This document shows positions 34,740 to 46,098 of a DNA stretch of 64,000 nt, in pieces. Within the stretch, counting starts at the first letter, position 1, and every line of letters starts with the position of its first letter. The DNA is taken from assembly GCF_002878395.1 (NCBI RefSeq), contig NC_061118.1, positions 126,636,239 to 126,700,238 of the forward strand, given 5' to 3'. This stretch comes from Capsicum annuum (Eukaryota; Streptophyta; Magnoliopsida; Solanales; Solanaceae). The notes below the pieces were generated by a model. It was not told where the DNA came from and searched no databases. It worked only from the letters and a program-made list of their open reading frames with translations. A program made the translations under genes and the position numbers.

Positions 34740-36696
34740 TATGACTCTTGGATTTTTGAAAATTCATTTTTTGGAGTTGCCACCTAAAATTTTAGAAAAA
34801 AATAGAAAAACCCATCTTTTATGTAAAAACTCCGCTTTTTGGTCTTTGAAAAAAATATTTGTGATTCTGAGTAAGAATTTTAATTACTTGACCGGAAGGT
34901 GTTAAGCACTCCTGAAGCTTATTCAAAGATAGTCCTTAAACCCAATTTAAAAAATATTTATAAAAATTATTATTTTATCATTCACAAAAAATAGTGCTAA
35001 CTACATAGCATTTATCAAATATAAAATAAAAGCAAACACAGAAGGTATATAAACATATACATATACTCACAAGATTCGAGAAATATTACATGGTTTATTG
35101 CAAAATATGCATGAATGTTTCGCAAAAAAATAAAAACGAAGAGTAAAAGTTAACATTAGTATTATTTTATAATACGTATATTAATTTTTTTTTAAAGGTT
35201 TATAATTTCATAGGAATGTAAAGTGCAATGACATGTACAGTTAAATATATAAACTAAAACTTTGAGAAGAAAATATAATTTAAAAATATGTGAAAATTTA
35301 TTCATTATAAAATAAATATGTAAATTTATTTAATTTGAGAATAGATTTTCGTACGTGTTTATTTCAGAGCAAAAGAGTGTCAAAATATATTAACATATTA
35401 GTTCTTGAATAAAATAGACTTGCGACATTTAAAACATCATGCTAGTGTTCATTTATTTGTAATACTTTTAAAGTAACGGTTAAAATAGATTAAAAATAAA
35501 TATAATATTAAAATAAAAATTTACAACTGAAATAAGGAGAAAATAATAATAATAGTAATATTTTTTTAAAATAAACTAACAACTAATAATAAAAATACCT
35601 TATATATTGTAGCGTGTATATATATGTACTTTGTGATTTTTATTTTTTATTCTTATAATATGAAAACTTGGTACTATGGTTGAGGTAACGAATAAAAGCT
35701 AAGCAAAAACATTAAGAGTAACTTACTCTAGTACAAGATTAATATGGTACTCTCAGTTTGTTTGAGAAAACTTTCACCTTACGAAGTCCAATTTTATTAA
35801 AAATACTTTTTGAGATGAATAATTTGGTTCTAAAAAAATTATCCAAATTTTAAATATTGCTAGAGCCTTTTTCCAAAGTAAAATCTACCCTTACGCGTTA
35901 GCTAGTCAGATGCGTTAATTGCAAAATTGTCATGAAAATGTTAATCTATCTTAAAAGGTACTCCACAAATAATTAAAGCAATTACAAACACAATTAAACA
36001 AATAACATCATTCCAATAGGAACATCAACAATTAATTGCTATTTCAGGTTTCAAAATACTAATAACATAACAAGAATAATAATAATAATAATTAAAAAAA
36101 GGAAGTGGCTAAGAGGTACTAGATTCCTAATGGAATTTGAGCATCTAATTTTTGAGACTCCGATGCATTGCGATTCTAGTAGTGGTTGACTAGAGTTTTA
36201 GGTTAAAATAAATTTCATTGCGGAACTCCAACTCTCTGGGTTTGCATGTGAACAGAAATGGAAAAAGATTAGGAATTTGAAAGTCATATAATAAACCAAG
36301 AAAGAGGATATTAAGAGAAAATAAACATTTAAACTTCAAGATGTCCAAAAGGTGATCACACAGATATGGAACTCGAACAAAAATATCCTTAATCTCTGAA
36401 AGACTAACACTAAAAACGGAAACAATTGCTAACAGATTTGCATACTAAGACAAATACTAGGGCACTCACAAGTAACTATTCATTAGTTCGAACACAGGAA
36501 CACCATAAGTGATGCTACAAAAGTTGTCCCTTTTCATTCTTATCTTTAAATGAAAACTTAGTAAACATCCAAAGACCAAACAGAGAAGGAGAGAAAGTTT
36601 CGAATTGCAGCCAAACCTACCCTTCTCTTTTCCATCGTTACTTATTCAAAAAGTGATTTAACAAAACACAATACATTAAGCACTTTAAAACTATAC
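34740..36696. other. 2-kb AT-rich stretch without coding signal
   Basis: 34750-34930 has the look of a dispersed non-coding repeat (a 'ggagttgccaccta' phrase followed by 'aggtgttaagcactcc'). The rest is very AT-rich, with a short (AAT)n run near 36077-36092. No open frame or terminal repeat was found. It ends where pararetroviral sequence starts at 36697. Confidence 0.5.
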
Positions 36697-37672
36697 AAAA
36701 ACTGATTGGATAAAAGGAAGTGAAAAAATTATACAAAAGTTAGAAAATATAAAAAATACAGAAGACACAGTAGAACTAGTTGCATTTTCGATAAATAAAA
36801 AAAAATAATCATATTTTCAATAGATAAGGTAGAAATAATAAAGAAAAGATTAACACAACTATACAGTGAAGATCCATTAAAAGGATGGAAAAAACATAAA
36901 ACTACTATAAAAATTGAATTAATTGATAAAAATAGCATAATAACTCAAAAACCATTAACATATAATTTTGACGATTTAAAAGAATTTAAAGTGCATATAG
37001 AAGAACTATTAGAAAAACAATATAAACAAAAAGGTAATAGTAAACACAATAATCCAGCATTTATAGTAAATAAGCATAGTGAACAAAAAAGAGGAAAAAG
37101 TAGCATGATTACTGACTATAGAAATTTAAATGCAAAACTATGACATATAATTATCCAATACCAAATAAGATATTAAAAATAAGACAAATACAAGGATATA
37201 ACTACTTTAGTAAATTTGACTGTAAATCAGGATTTTACCACTTAAAGTTAGATGAAAATTCTAAAAAATTAACCGCATTTACGGTACCACAAAGATTTTA
37301 TGAATGGAACGTATTACCATTTGGATATAAAAATGCACTAGGTAGATACCAATACTTCATGGATAGTTACTTTAAACAATTACCTAATTGTATAGTATAC
37401 ATAGATGATATATTACTATATACAAAAACTAAAGAGGAATATTTAAACTTATTAGAAAAATTTACAGATATAATAGAAAAATCGGGAATAAGTTTAAGTG
37501 AAAAGAAAGCCAAAATTATGAAAACCCAGATATAGTTTTTTGGAATACAACTAGATAAAAGTGGAGTAAAAATGCAACAACATATAGTACAAAAAATAAT
37601 AAATTCAAAAGAAGAATTAGATACAAAAAAGAAATTACAATCATTTTTAGGATTAGTAAAAGTCAAGAGTAA
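36697..37672 (+). pseudogene. pararetrovirus RT, partial second copy
   Basis: Corresponds to 42897-43865 of the large copy with scattered differences. A 131-residue piece (37140-37535) covers the palm, including GFYHLKLDE, NVLPFGYKNA and the intact catalytic YIDDILLY. One indel near 37136 separates it from the upstream TDYRNLNAK part, and a TAG at 37533-37535 ends it. At 37672 it is joined to reversed sequence from the end of the viral genome; about three bases (AAA) could belong to either side. Old integrated virus fragment. Confidence 0.85.
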
Positions 37673-39009
37673 TAATGACACTCTAATAATGCTATACATT
37701 TTACGTAAAAATAAGTTAAGAAAAAATAATTATTCTTCCATATTTCGCTTTCTAGCTTGTCTCCTTTGTCTTTTATTTCTCTATTATTGATCCGTTGTTA
37801 TTTTCTTCTTGTCGTATTTGCTGTTTTTTTTTTATCTTCTTGCTATTGTAGCATCACATCTAGAATAAAGTTATGTCTTCCACCACATCTGTTGCATATG
37901 TGGTCATCGTATCTTTGGCCAACCTGTTTACAGAATTGATCTATAGTTTCTTCTGAAATAATTTCTTTCATAATAGATCTTGTGACTGGTAATTCTTCTG
38001 GTTTTATGATCGTTATGACCCATTTTCTTATCTCTTCTCTGTCATTTTCTCTAATATTTTTATAAGTAAAGTAAACTAATAATTGATTTCTGCTATAGTA
38101 AATCCAAACTGGGTTTTGATTTATATAATAATTTGCTAACTCAGTCAATATAGTACTAAGTCCAATAACTCTTTTGTTTCGGTAGAAGTCCGGTATCTAA
38201 TTTTTGGTTATCTCTTTTTGTTCGCATATTTCTTTAAGGATAATATAATCTCGTGTAATTCCTATCTTGACAACAGTAATTGTCTATCTTATTTCATCAA
38301 ACAATATTTCTGCTGGTGCTAAGTAGAAATGGACATAGAATAACTGTCCCTTCGTAATTCTTTTATAATCCATAAATCTTTTGTGAATATCTGAAATTCC
38401 TGTTAACTCTTCTCCAGTAATTGTATAGTCCATAATAGTAACATGAAGCAATTAAGTTTGCACTGGTGTCAGGCAAGGCAATAAGTTTGTTATAGTTCTG
38501 ACATTTTTGTGTAATATATCCTTGGTGTTGTTTTGCTAAATCTTTACTCTGGATAGGTTTTGTATTTAACAATTTTTGTAAAGTATAAATATTATCAATA
38601 TATGTACGAGTGATATGGTTATAAGTCTATTTTTGTTGATTGAGTGATTCGGAATATGTGTGTATCTGAGGAGGTATGGATGACTCTGATTTTTGTATAT
38701 TTGGTGTATATGGTTTTGAGAATATCTGTTTGAGGTTATAATTCTTTTTCTTTGGTGGTTCAGGTTTATTTTGAGTGACTATATTCTTTTCCTTGGATAC
38801 ATCTCTTATGTCTGCAGCTGTAACTCTAATTTCATTAGTAATTTGAGTTTTTAGGTGTTTCTCTTCATCACCTTCTAGGTCTAGTTTTTTAATGTGCTCT
38901 TCCTACACAGTATCTTTGCTAATAGCTTTTTCTTGTTTTTTATAGTGCTCAACCTGCACTTTTACATTTGTAACTTCAGTAGTTAATGTGATAACTCATT
39001 CTTTAATAA
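37673..39009 (-). pseudogene. inverted copy of the pararetroviral last gene and downstream region
   Basis: Reverse complement of about 44513-45878. On the minus strand it encodes the C-terminal two thirds of the transactivator-position protein, including an uninterrupted 101-residue tail (38148-37843) that is broken in the direct copy. That tail ends with a cysteine-rich CNRCGG segment. The N-terminal part is lost at 39003-39009, where seven bases (TTAATAA) are shared with the leader of the next unit, pointing to a microhomology join. Confidence 0.85.
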
Positions 39010-39123
39010 GATTAAAATAAATAAACTAAAAATAAAAATGTTTAGAGAATTTAAGAAATATCCACGCACAAATAAAAATAGATCCATTAGAGCTATAATA
39101 GATCTATTTAAGTTGCTCAAGTT
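39003..39123 (+). repeat. pararetrovirus terminal direct repeat, left copy
   Basis: 121 bp, matching 47784-47904 at all but five positions by eye. It ends 18 bases before the primer site. Confidence 0.9.
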
Positions 39124-39265
39124 ATCTGCACCCCCTACAATTGGTATCAGAGCTATGTTGTTTAAAGTTACGAAAGTAGTATATATTTGGATTTATTTGA
39201 TAAATTTATTAACTATGATAAAATTAGATTTAGATATCCACCAAAATATTATAAATATTGTTTAG
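39038..39265 (+). other. 75-codon open stretch across the primer site
   Basis: MFREFKKYPRTNKNRSIRA is also open at 47819 in the right-hand repeat, where it soon leaves the viral sequence. The stretch runs through the primer-binding site. It is lysine and arginine rich at first and hydrophobic later. I cannot tell whether it was a viral leader peptide or a chance frame. Confidence 0.2.
39142..39157 (+). promoter_or_regulatory. pararetrovirus primer-binding site
   Basis: TGGTATCAGAGCTATG is the initiator methionine tRNA site used by plant pararetroviruses to start minus-strand DNA. It is exact over the 12-base core. Confidence 0.9.
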
Positions 39266-41151
39266 ATGAATCCACAAAAATATAAGGAATTAAAACAAAT
39301 AATATCTGAAAAAACATAACGAATTAAAAATAAGGATAGAAAGTCTATAGTATAATATAATTATCGAAGTTAGTAAAAACTCAATAAATTCACAAAAGGA
39401 GGAAATATCAAATTTAGAATCAACAATAGATAGTCTAGGATATGTATATCAACATAACCTATATACGTTTAAATAAAATGAACAAAGAAGAATTTATAAT
39501 AGATGAAAAAACATATGAAAACCACGCAGAATTAAAAATAAAAATAGTATTCTCTAATTTAGGAAGAAGATATAAGAAAATAGGTGAACACTTATATTTC
39601 ATGTTAGAAAAAGAAGAATTAAAATTAGAAGATAAGTTGACAGCCATGGTAAGAATAGAAAGAGAAAACGAAAAAATAGATAGAAAAAAGAAATAGATAA
39701 AATAAAACAACAAACCACAGAAGAAATACGAAAAATAGAAGAAACTAAAAATAGTAGGATTGCTGAATTAGAATAAGAACTACAAACGCTAAAAGATTTG
39801 TATGAAAAAAGACAGAAAGAAAAAAAAGAAAAGGATAAAGAACAAAAATTATTAATTGAGATAAATCAATTTAAAGAAAAATTAGAAATAAAAAATAAAG
39901 AATCAGAAACCAGTGAATTAGAAGTAAATACAATAGATAGCTGAAGAAACAGATAATTATGACTCGAAAGATAGTGAAACATATACAGAAATTCTAGAAA
40001 ACATAGGAAAACTAGAGATTAATGAAGAACAAGAAGTAATTTATAAAGAAAATCTAGAACTAATCAATACAGAAGTAAATATTCTAGATAAAAATATAAT
40101 ATATTCTAGATAAAAATATAATACCTAGTATATCAGAAATAAGAAAACCAACATATAATTACAAAAGTAAGTTTTAAAGATATAATCCAAAGGATAAATA
40201 TAATAAATGGACACCAAAACAAATAATTAATTATAACTTTTAGATTTAAACTGTGTAATAGACACAAATAAAAAAATACAACTATGGGTAGGATACATGT
40301 CAAAAAAATTATTAGATAATAAAATAGATACAACAAATACACCAGAATATATAGAAAAGACATTAATAGGAACAGTAAAATTATGGTTTTTAAACCTAGT
40401 CGAAGCAAGTAAAAAAGTATTAAGATCTGATAACAAAACAGAAGAAACATCAACAACTACTAAAATACTACCAACAGAAATATTGAAAAACTATGAAATA
40501 GCTATAAGAGATGAATTTAGCAGTGTAACAACAGAAAAAGAAGAGCAAAATAAAGAAAAAAATACGAATAGGAATTTAATGTTTAGACTAGCAATATTTA
40601 ATATGTGCTATGTAGATGAGTATATATGCACATTTAAAGAATATTATTATAAAGGAACATATAATATAGAAGAAAATAAAGAAATAAGAAGATTATATTT
40701 TAGTAAATTACCTGAACCATTTAGTTCAAAAATAATAAAGAGTTGGGATGAAGCAAAAATAGTAGATACCCTAGGAGCAAGAATAAAATTTTTACAACAA
40801 TGGTATAGAAATCTATGTGAAAAGTATAGAGAAGAAATAAAAATGGAAAAAATATTAATAAGAAATTTAGCATGCTGCAAAGATAAAATAGCACCTCAAT
40901 TTGGATGTGAAGAAAGATATTATAAGAAAAGAAAAAGACATAAGAAATATACGAAACACAAGAAATCAAAATATAAATATAAGAAACCAAGAAAAAGATA
41001 TTATGTAAAAAATTATAAACATAAAAGACCATATAGGAAAAAGAAATCTATAAAAGAATGTACTTGTTATAATTGTGGAAAACTAGGACATTTAGCTAGA
41101 GATTGTAAATTACCAAAAAGACTCAAAAAAAGAAACAAATATCAGAAATAA
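39266..41151 (+). pseudogene. pararetrovirus coat-protein gene
   Basis: The first ATG after the primer site opens MNPQKYKELK but is shifted after about 17 codons. The N-terminal third (to about 39940) alternates among frames and is rich in E and K with coiled-coil spacing. An acidic stretch follows (39950-40080). A 22-bp tandem duplication at 40081-40124 shifts the frame. The capsid core is open from 40297 to 41151 (284 residues), with a very basic K/Y-rich segment and a complete zinc knuckle C-x2-C-x4-H-x4-C (41065-41106) near its C-terminus. It would form the particle and bind RNA. Confidence 0.8.
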
Positions 41152-41346
41152 AAATAGAAAATATAAAATATATGCAGATAGATTATATAGATTATGAATT
41201 AGAAAGTGAAGATAGTATATATGAAATTTTGGAGAATGAAACAGATAATAAAATAGATAGTGAATTAGATGAATCAAATGACCGACGAAGATATAAAAAT
41301 AATAACAAAGGAAGAATATTTAAATAAAGAAGGAACAGACCAAAAA

Positions 41347-42140
41347 TAATATTTGATAATAATATATTTGATGAAATAAAAGGAAAAGAGTTAGACTTAA
41401 GTGTAGAGAAAATATTTAAAATACCAACAATAAAAAATATATTTAGCAGAAAAAAGGAAGAATACTACGTAGTAAGCCAAAAAGAACATGTAATATACTG
41501 TAGATATGCAAAAGGAAGAACTAGTATACCACTAGTAACAAAAAGACTAATTAATAAAGAAATAAACGATATAAAAAGTAAAGACCCAATAAAATATGTA
41601 CACCTTGGAGGAACAGAGATATTAATAAAAGCATGTTTTAGAAGGAATAGATATACCAATAGAATTATATTTAGCAGATGATAGAATTATAAAACCTATA
41701 GAAAAAAGTATAATAACTACTATAAAAGAAAATTTAATATACCAAAAATTTAAATTTATAATAAGTGTGAATTATTCAGTAGAAATAGCAGATAAAAATA
41801 TAGATAAATCATTAGTATTATATTGAAAAATATCAGGAATAGAACTAACCCCAGGAAGTAAAATATTTACAGCAAGATGTAAAAATCTATATGTATTAAC
41901 AACAAAATATAAAATAACAAGAAAAAATAAAATTAATAAAATACAAATAGAAAGTCCTTTTGAACAATTTGTAAAAACAATTGATAATAATGATTATAGT
42001 TACAAAAATATAGACATAGAAGAAGATTTAGAAATAATAAATGATAGAATAAGTACAACAAAAAGAATAGCTCATGAAAAATCAGAATCATCAAGCTCAT
42101 CAAAAAGAACAATTTATGAAATAACTTCAACAGTTAATTT
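41347..42140 (+). pseudogene. pararetrovirus movement-protein region
   Basis: Open from about 41347 to a shift near 41638, then on in another frame to a TGA near 41825 and beyond. The pattern YVHLGGTEILIKACF, followed by a short acidic loop, a DDRI segment and an FIISVNYSVEI-like beta stretch, fits the 30K-type caulimovirid movement proteins that enlarge plasmodesmata. It follows the coat protein, the order known for cavemoviruses. Ends before a serine-rich KSESSSSSK linker near 42080-42100. Confidence 0.65.
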
Positions 42141-42504
42141 AAACCAATATTACATAACAAGAACAATAAATAAGAAAGAATATTTAATACTCTTAAACAC
42201 AGGACAAGAAGAAAATTATATAGCAAAATATCTAGTAAAAAGTGAAGAAATAAAATCTAATAGTAATATATGCCCAGATCCTCCAAGGAGTCTAATAAGC
42301 ATTAAGGGTACGACAGAAAAAATAATAATAATAGGAGTTAGAAAAATAAAAATAGAATTTGAAATAAAAGAAGAAATGCAAAAAGCAGATATAATATTAG
42401 GAATAAAATGGTTAGAACAAGTAAAACCAAACAATATAGAACTTACACAATTATCTATAACTTATAATAAAGAGAAATTATTCATAAAAAGAACTTTGAC
42501 ATGA
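42141..42504 (+). pseudogene. first retropepsin-like segment of pararetrovirus
   Basis: Open to a TGA at 42502-42504. It contains EYLILLNTGQEENYI in place of a D-T/S-G active site and, about 75 residues later, ADIILGIKWLEQVKP, which has the shape of the C-terminal hydrophobic-hydrophobic-G motif of retropepsins. N replaces the catalytic aspartate. It could be a non-catalytic retropepsin-like fold at the end of the movement-protein region; assignment is by pattern only. Confidence 0.4.
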
Positions 42505-42559
42505 CATGAAAATATATGTACTTGTAAAACAATAGTATAAGGATATTATATAGGTATTA

Positions 42560-42850
42560 TACACCTATGATAGATATAGGAGCAGAAGCAAACTTATGTA
42601 GATACAACTGTTTACCAGAAAGTAAATGAGATAAATTAAAAGTACCAAAATCAAAGGATTTAATAATAAAGGAAGCTTAATTACATAAAACGCTAAGAAT
42701 ATAAAAATATAGATATGTGATAAAACAATAACGATAGAAAAAATCTATAATTATGAGCTAACATCAAAATATATGCTTTTAGGAATGCCATTTTTAGATA
42801 AATTATACCCACATATAATAACTAAAACAGATTGGTAGTTTACAATACCA
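42560..42850 (+). pseudogene. pararetrovirus aspartic protease
   Basis: YTPMIDIGAEANLCRYN near 42560-42615 is an active-site segment with D-I-G-A where D-T-G-A is usual. A later LLGMPFLDKLYPHI stretch (near 42775-42810) gives the second conserved motif, and DW follows directly before the RT. Two in-frame stops (about 42629 and 42680) and a shift break it. It would process the pol polyprotein. Confidence 0.6.
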
Positions 42851-42889
42851 TGTAAACAAAAAGTAAGAGCAAAATGAGTTATTAATAAA

Positions 42890-43860
42890 ATAAGAAAGAA
42901 AATTGATTGGATAAAAGGAAGTGAAAAAATTACACAAAAGTCAGAAAAAATAAAAAAATACAGAAAATACAATAGAACTAGTTGTATTTTCGATAAATAA
43001 AAAAGAAATAACTATATTTTCAATAGATAAGGTAGAAATAATAAAGAAAAAATTAAGACAATTATACAGTGAAGATCCATTAAAAGGATGGGAAAAACAT
43101 AAAACTACTATAAAAATTGAATTAATAGATAAAAATAGCATAATAACTTAAAAACCATTAACATATAATTTTGACGATTTAAAAGAATTTAAAATGCATA
43201 TAGATGAATTATTAGAAAAACAATATATACAAAAAAGTAATAGTAAACACAATAGTCCAACATTCATTGTAAATAAACACAGTGAACAAAAAAGTGAAAA
43301 AAGTAGAATGGTTATTGACTATAAAAATTTAAATGCAAAAACTATGACATACAATTATCCAATACCAAATAAGATATTAAAAATAAGACAAATACAAGGA
43401 TATAACTACTTTAGTAAATTTGACTATAAATCAGGATTTTACCACTTAAAGTTAGATGAAGAATCTAAGGAATTAACCGCATTTACGATACCACAAGGAT
43501 TTTATGAATGGAACGTATTGCCATTTGGATATAAAAATGCACTAGGTCGATACCAACACTTTATGGATAGTTATTTTAAACAATTACCTAATTGTATAGT
43601 ATACATAGATGATATACTACTATATACAAAAACTAACGAGGAACATTTAAGATTATTAGAACAATTTATAGATATAATAGAAAAATCGAGAATAAGTTTA
43701 AGTGCAAAGAAAGCCGAAATTATGAAAAACCAAATAGAGTTTTTAGGAATATAAATAGATAAAAGTGTAGTAAAAATGCAACAACATATAGTACAAAAAA
43801 TAAAAAATTCTAAAGAAGAATTAGATACAAAAAAGAAATTAAAATCATTTTTAGGATTAG
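42890..43860 (+). pseudogene. pararetrovirus reverse transcriptase
   Basis: Pre-RT sequence from 42890 (KIDWIKGSEKIT) contains stops. From 43194 a 186-residue frame is open to 43754: DELLEKQYIQ, SRMVIDYKNLNAKTMTYNYP, FSKFDYKSGFYHLKLDE, FYEWNVLPFGYKNALGRYQ and the catalytic YIDDILLY (43602-43625), all key residues intact. A TAA at 43752-43754 stops it at FLGI; homology continues to LKSFLGLVNQVREYIPKL near 43890. Confidence 0.9.
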
Positions 43861-44430
43861 TAAACCAAGTAAGAGAATATATACCAAAATTAACAGAAAA
43901 CCTAAAGCCTTTACAGAAAAATTAAAAATGAATGTAGAATATAATTACAACGAAAAAGATAAAATACAAGTTCAGAAAATAAAAATACTTTGTAAAGAAC
44001 TACCAAATTATAATTTCCCGATGAAAATAAAAAGTTTACACATATAGTAGAAGCAGACGAAAGTGAGTATAGTTATGGAGGAGTACTTAAATATAGATAT
44101 GAAGAAGAAAAATTAGAACACCATTGTAGATACTACCCAGGTACATTTAATGAAACAGAAATAAAATGAGAAATAAATAGAAAAAAATTATGTTCATTAT
44201 ATAAATGTTTATTAGCATTTGAACCATATATTGTATATAATAAATTTATTGTGAGAACAGATAATACCCAGGTTCGATGGTGGTTAACAAGAAAAATACA
44301 AAACTCAGTTACGACGAAGAAAATTTGAAGATTAGTATTAAATATATTAAATTTTACATTTACGATTGAAGTAATCAAGACTGACAAGAATGTTATTGTA
44401 GATTACATATCAAGACAAAACTACTCAAAC
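43861..44430 (+). pseudogene. pararetrovirus RNase H
   Basis: After indels near 43910-44035 the frame with ADESEYSYGGVLKYRYE gives the first catalytic region (D of A-D-x-S in place of the usual DAS). Then come YYPGTFNETEIK-EINRKKL, FIVRTDNTQVRWWL with the TDN aspartate, and VIVDYISRQNY as the C-terminal aspartate region. A TGA near 44167 and a shift near 44325 interrupt it. It would remove the RNA template during genome synthesis. Confidence 0.75.
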
Positions 44431-44440
44431 TAATTCACAA

Positions 44441-45690
44441 ATGGAAGAAGCTGATGTCAAAGATACCCAGATAGACTTAATATTACAAATGTTTGAACAA
44501 ATGAAGTTATTAGAAGAACGAGTTATCACATTAACTACTGAAGTTACAGATGTAAAAGTGCAGGTTGAGCACTATAAAAAACAAGAAAAAGCTATTAGCA
44601 AAGATACTGTGCAAGAAGAGCACATTAAAAAACTAGACCTAGAAGGTGACGATGAGAAACACCTAAAAACTCAAATTACTAACGAAATTATAGTTACACC
44701 TGCAGGCGCAGGAGATGAATCCAAAGGAAAGAATATAGTTACTCAAAATAAACCTGAACCACCAAAGAAAAAGAATTATAACCTCAACCAGATATTCTCA
44801 AAACCATATACACCAAATATACAAAAATCAGAGTCATCCATACCTCCCCAGATACACACATATTCCGAATCACTCAATCAACAAAAGCAAACTTATAACC
44901 ATATCACTCGTACATATATTGATAATATTTATACTTTACAAAAATTGTTAAATACAAAACCTATCCAAAGTAAAGATTTATCAAAACAACACCAAGGATA
45001 TATTACACAAAAATGTCAGAACTATAACAAACTTATTGCCTTGCCTGGCACCAGTACAAACTTAATTTCTTCATGTTACTATTATGGACTATTATCTACA
45101 GTTTACACAATTACTGGAGAAGAGTTAATAGGAATTCCAAATATTCACAAAAGATTTATGGATTGTAAAAGGATTACGAAGGGATAGTTATTCTATGCCG
45201 TTTCTACTCAACACCAACAGAAATATTGTTTGATGAAATAAAAAAGACATTACTGTTGTCAAGATAAGAATGACACGAGATTATATTATCCCTGAAGAAA
45301 TATGCAAACAGGAAGAGATAACTAAAAATCAGATACTGGACTTCTACCGAAATAAGAGAGTTATTGGACTTAGCACTAATTGATCGAGTTAGCAAATAAT
45401 TATATAAATCAAAACCTAGTTTGGATTTATTATAACAGAAATCAATTATTTGTTTACTCTACTTGTAAAAATATTAGAGAAAATGACAGAGAAGAGATAA
45501 GAAAATGGGTCATAACGATCCTAAAACTAGAAGAATTACCAGTCACAAGATCTATTGCGAAAGGAATTATTTCAGAAGAAGCTATGGATCAATTCTGTAA
45601 ATAGGTTGGCCAAAGATAGGATGACCACATATACAACAGATGTAGTTGAAGACACAACTTTATTCTAGATGTGATGCTACAATAGCAAGA
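44441..45690 (+). pseudogene. pararetrovirus last gene (transactivator/inclusion-body position)
   Basis: ATG at 44441, ten codons after the RNase H end. 248 residues are open to 45187: a coiled-coil-like N-terminus (LEERVITLTTEVTDVKVQVE), a proline/lysine linker, and then a folded part with YITQKCQNYNKLIALPGT. Indels near 45190-45380 shift the frame. A 74-residue piece (45380-45604) ends at a TAG, and the cysteine-rich tail runs to about 45690. The inverted copy at 37673-39009 is less damaged at this end. The role as translational transactivator is inferred from position only. Confidence 0.6.
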
Positions 45691-45999
45691 AGATAAAAAA
45701 AGTAGCAAATACGACAAGAAGAAAATAACAACGAATCAATAATAGAGAAATAAAAGACAAAGGAGACAAGTTAGAAAGTGACATAGGGAAGAATAGTTAT
45801 TTTTTCTTAACTTATTTTTACGTAAAATGTATAGCATTATTAGAGTGGCATTATTACTCTTGACTTTTTGGCACCTATCCTTACTAGTCTTAATAGCCTT
45901 TAAGACTTTTTGATTTCTACTTTTTTGTAAAGTAGTTTTTGTAGAATTATATTAGGACAAGTGTAAAGTAATATAGTATACGCGTTTTTATTTTTAGGT

Positions 46000-46007
46000 T
46001 ATAAATA
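46000..46007 (+). promoter_or_regulatory. TATA box of pararetroviral promoter
   Basis: TATAAATA followed by AGAAGAGCATCCACTC, with transcript start expected about 25-30 bases on (near 46030). It lies about 310 bases after the last gene, where the pregenomic RNA promoter is found in caulimovirids. Confidence 0.6.
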
Positions 46008-46092
46008 GAAGAGCATCCACTCAGATAAAGGGTAAGTCTTCATGAGTTGAAGCAAAACCCTCTCTTGTACACAAAACACTTTTGAATTATTT

Positions 46093-46098
46093 AATAAA
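46093..46098 (+). terminator. poly(A) signal of pararetroviral transcript
   Basis: AATAAA about 60 bases after the expected transcript start. As in other pararetroviruses it would be skipped on the first pass and used after a full circle, giving a terminally redundant RNA. Confidence 0.55.

Noticed and set aside
36070..36095. Short AAT run as possible functional repeat
   Set aside because: About six units of a simple microsatellite in AT-rich DNA; nothing further.
40133..41032. Long minus-strand open stretches rich in F, L, I and Y (107, 103 and 77 codons)
   Set aside because: They are opposite the lysine- and isoleucine-rich coat-protein gene; AT-rich codons read backward give such hydrophobic strings.
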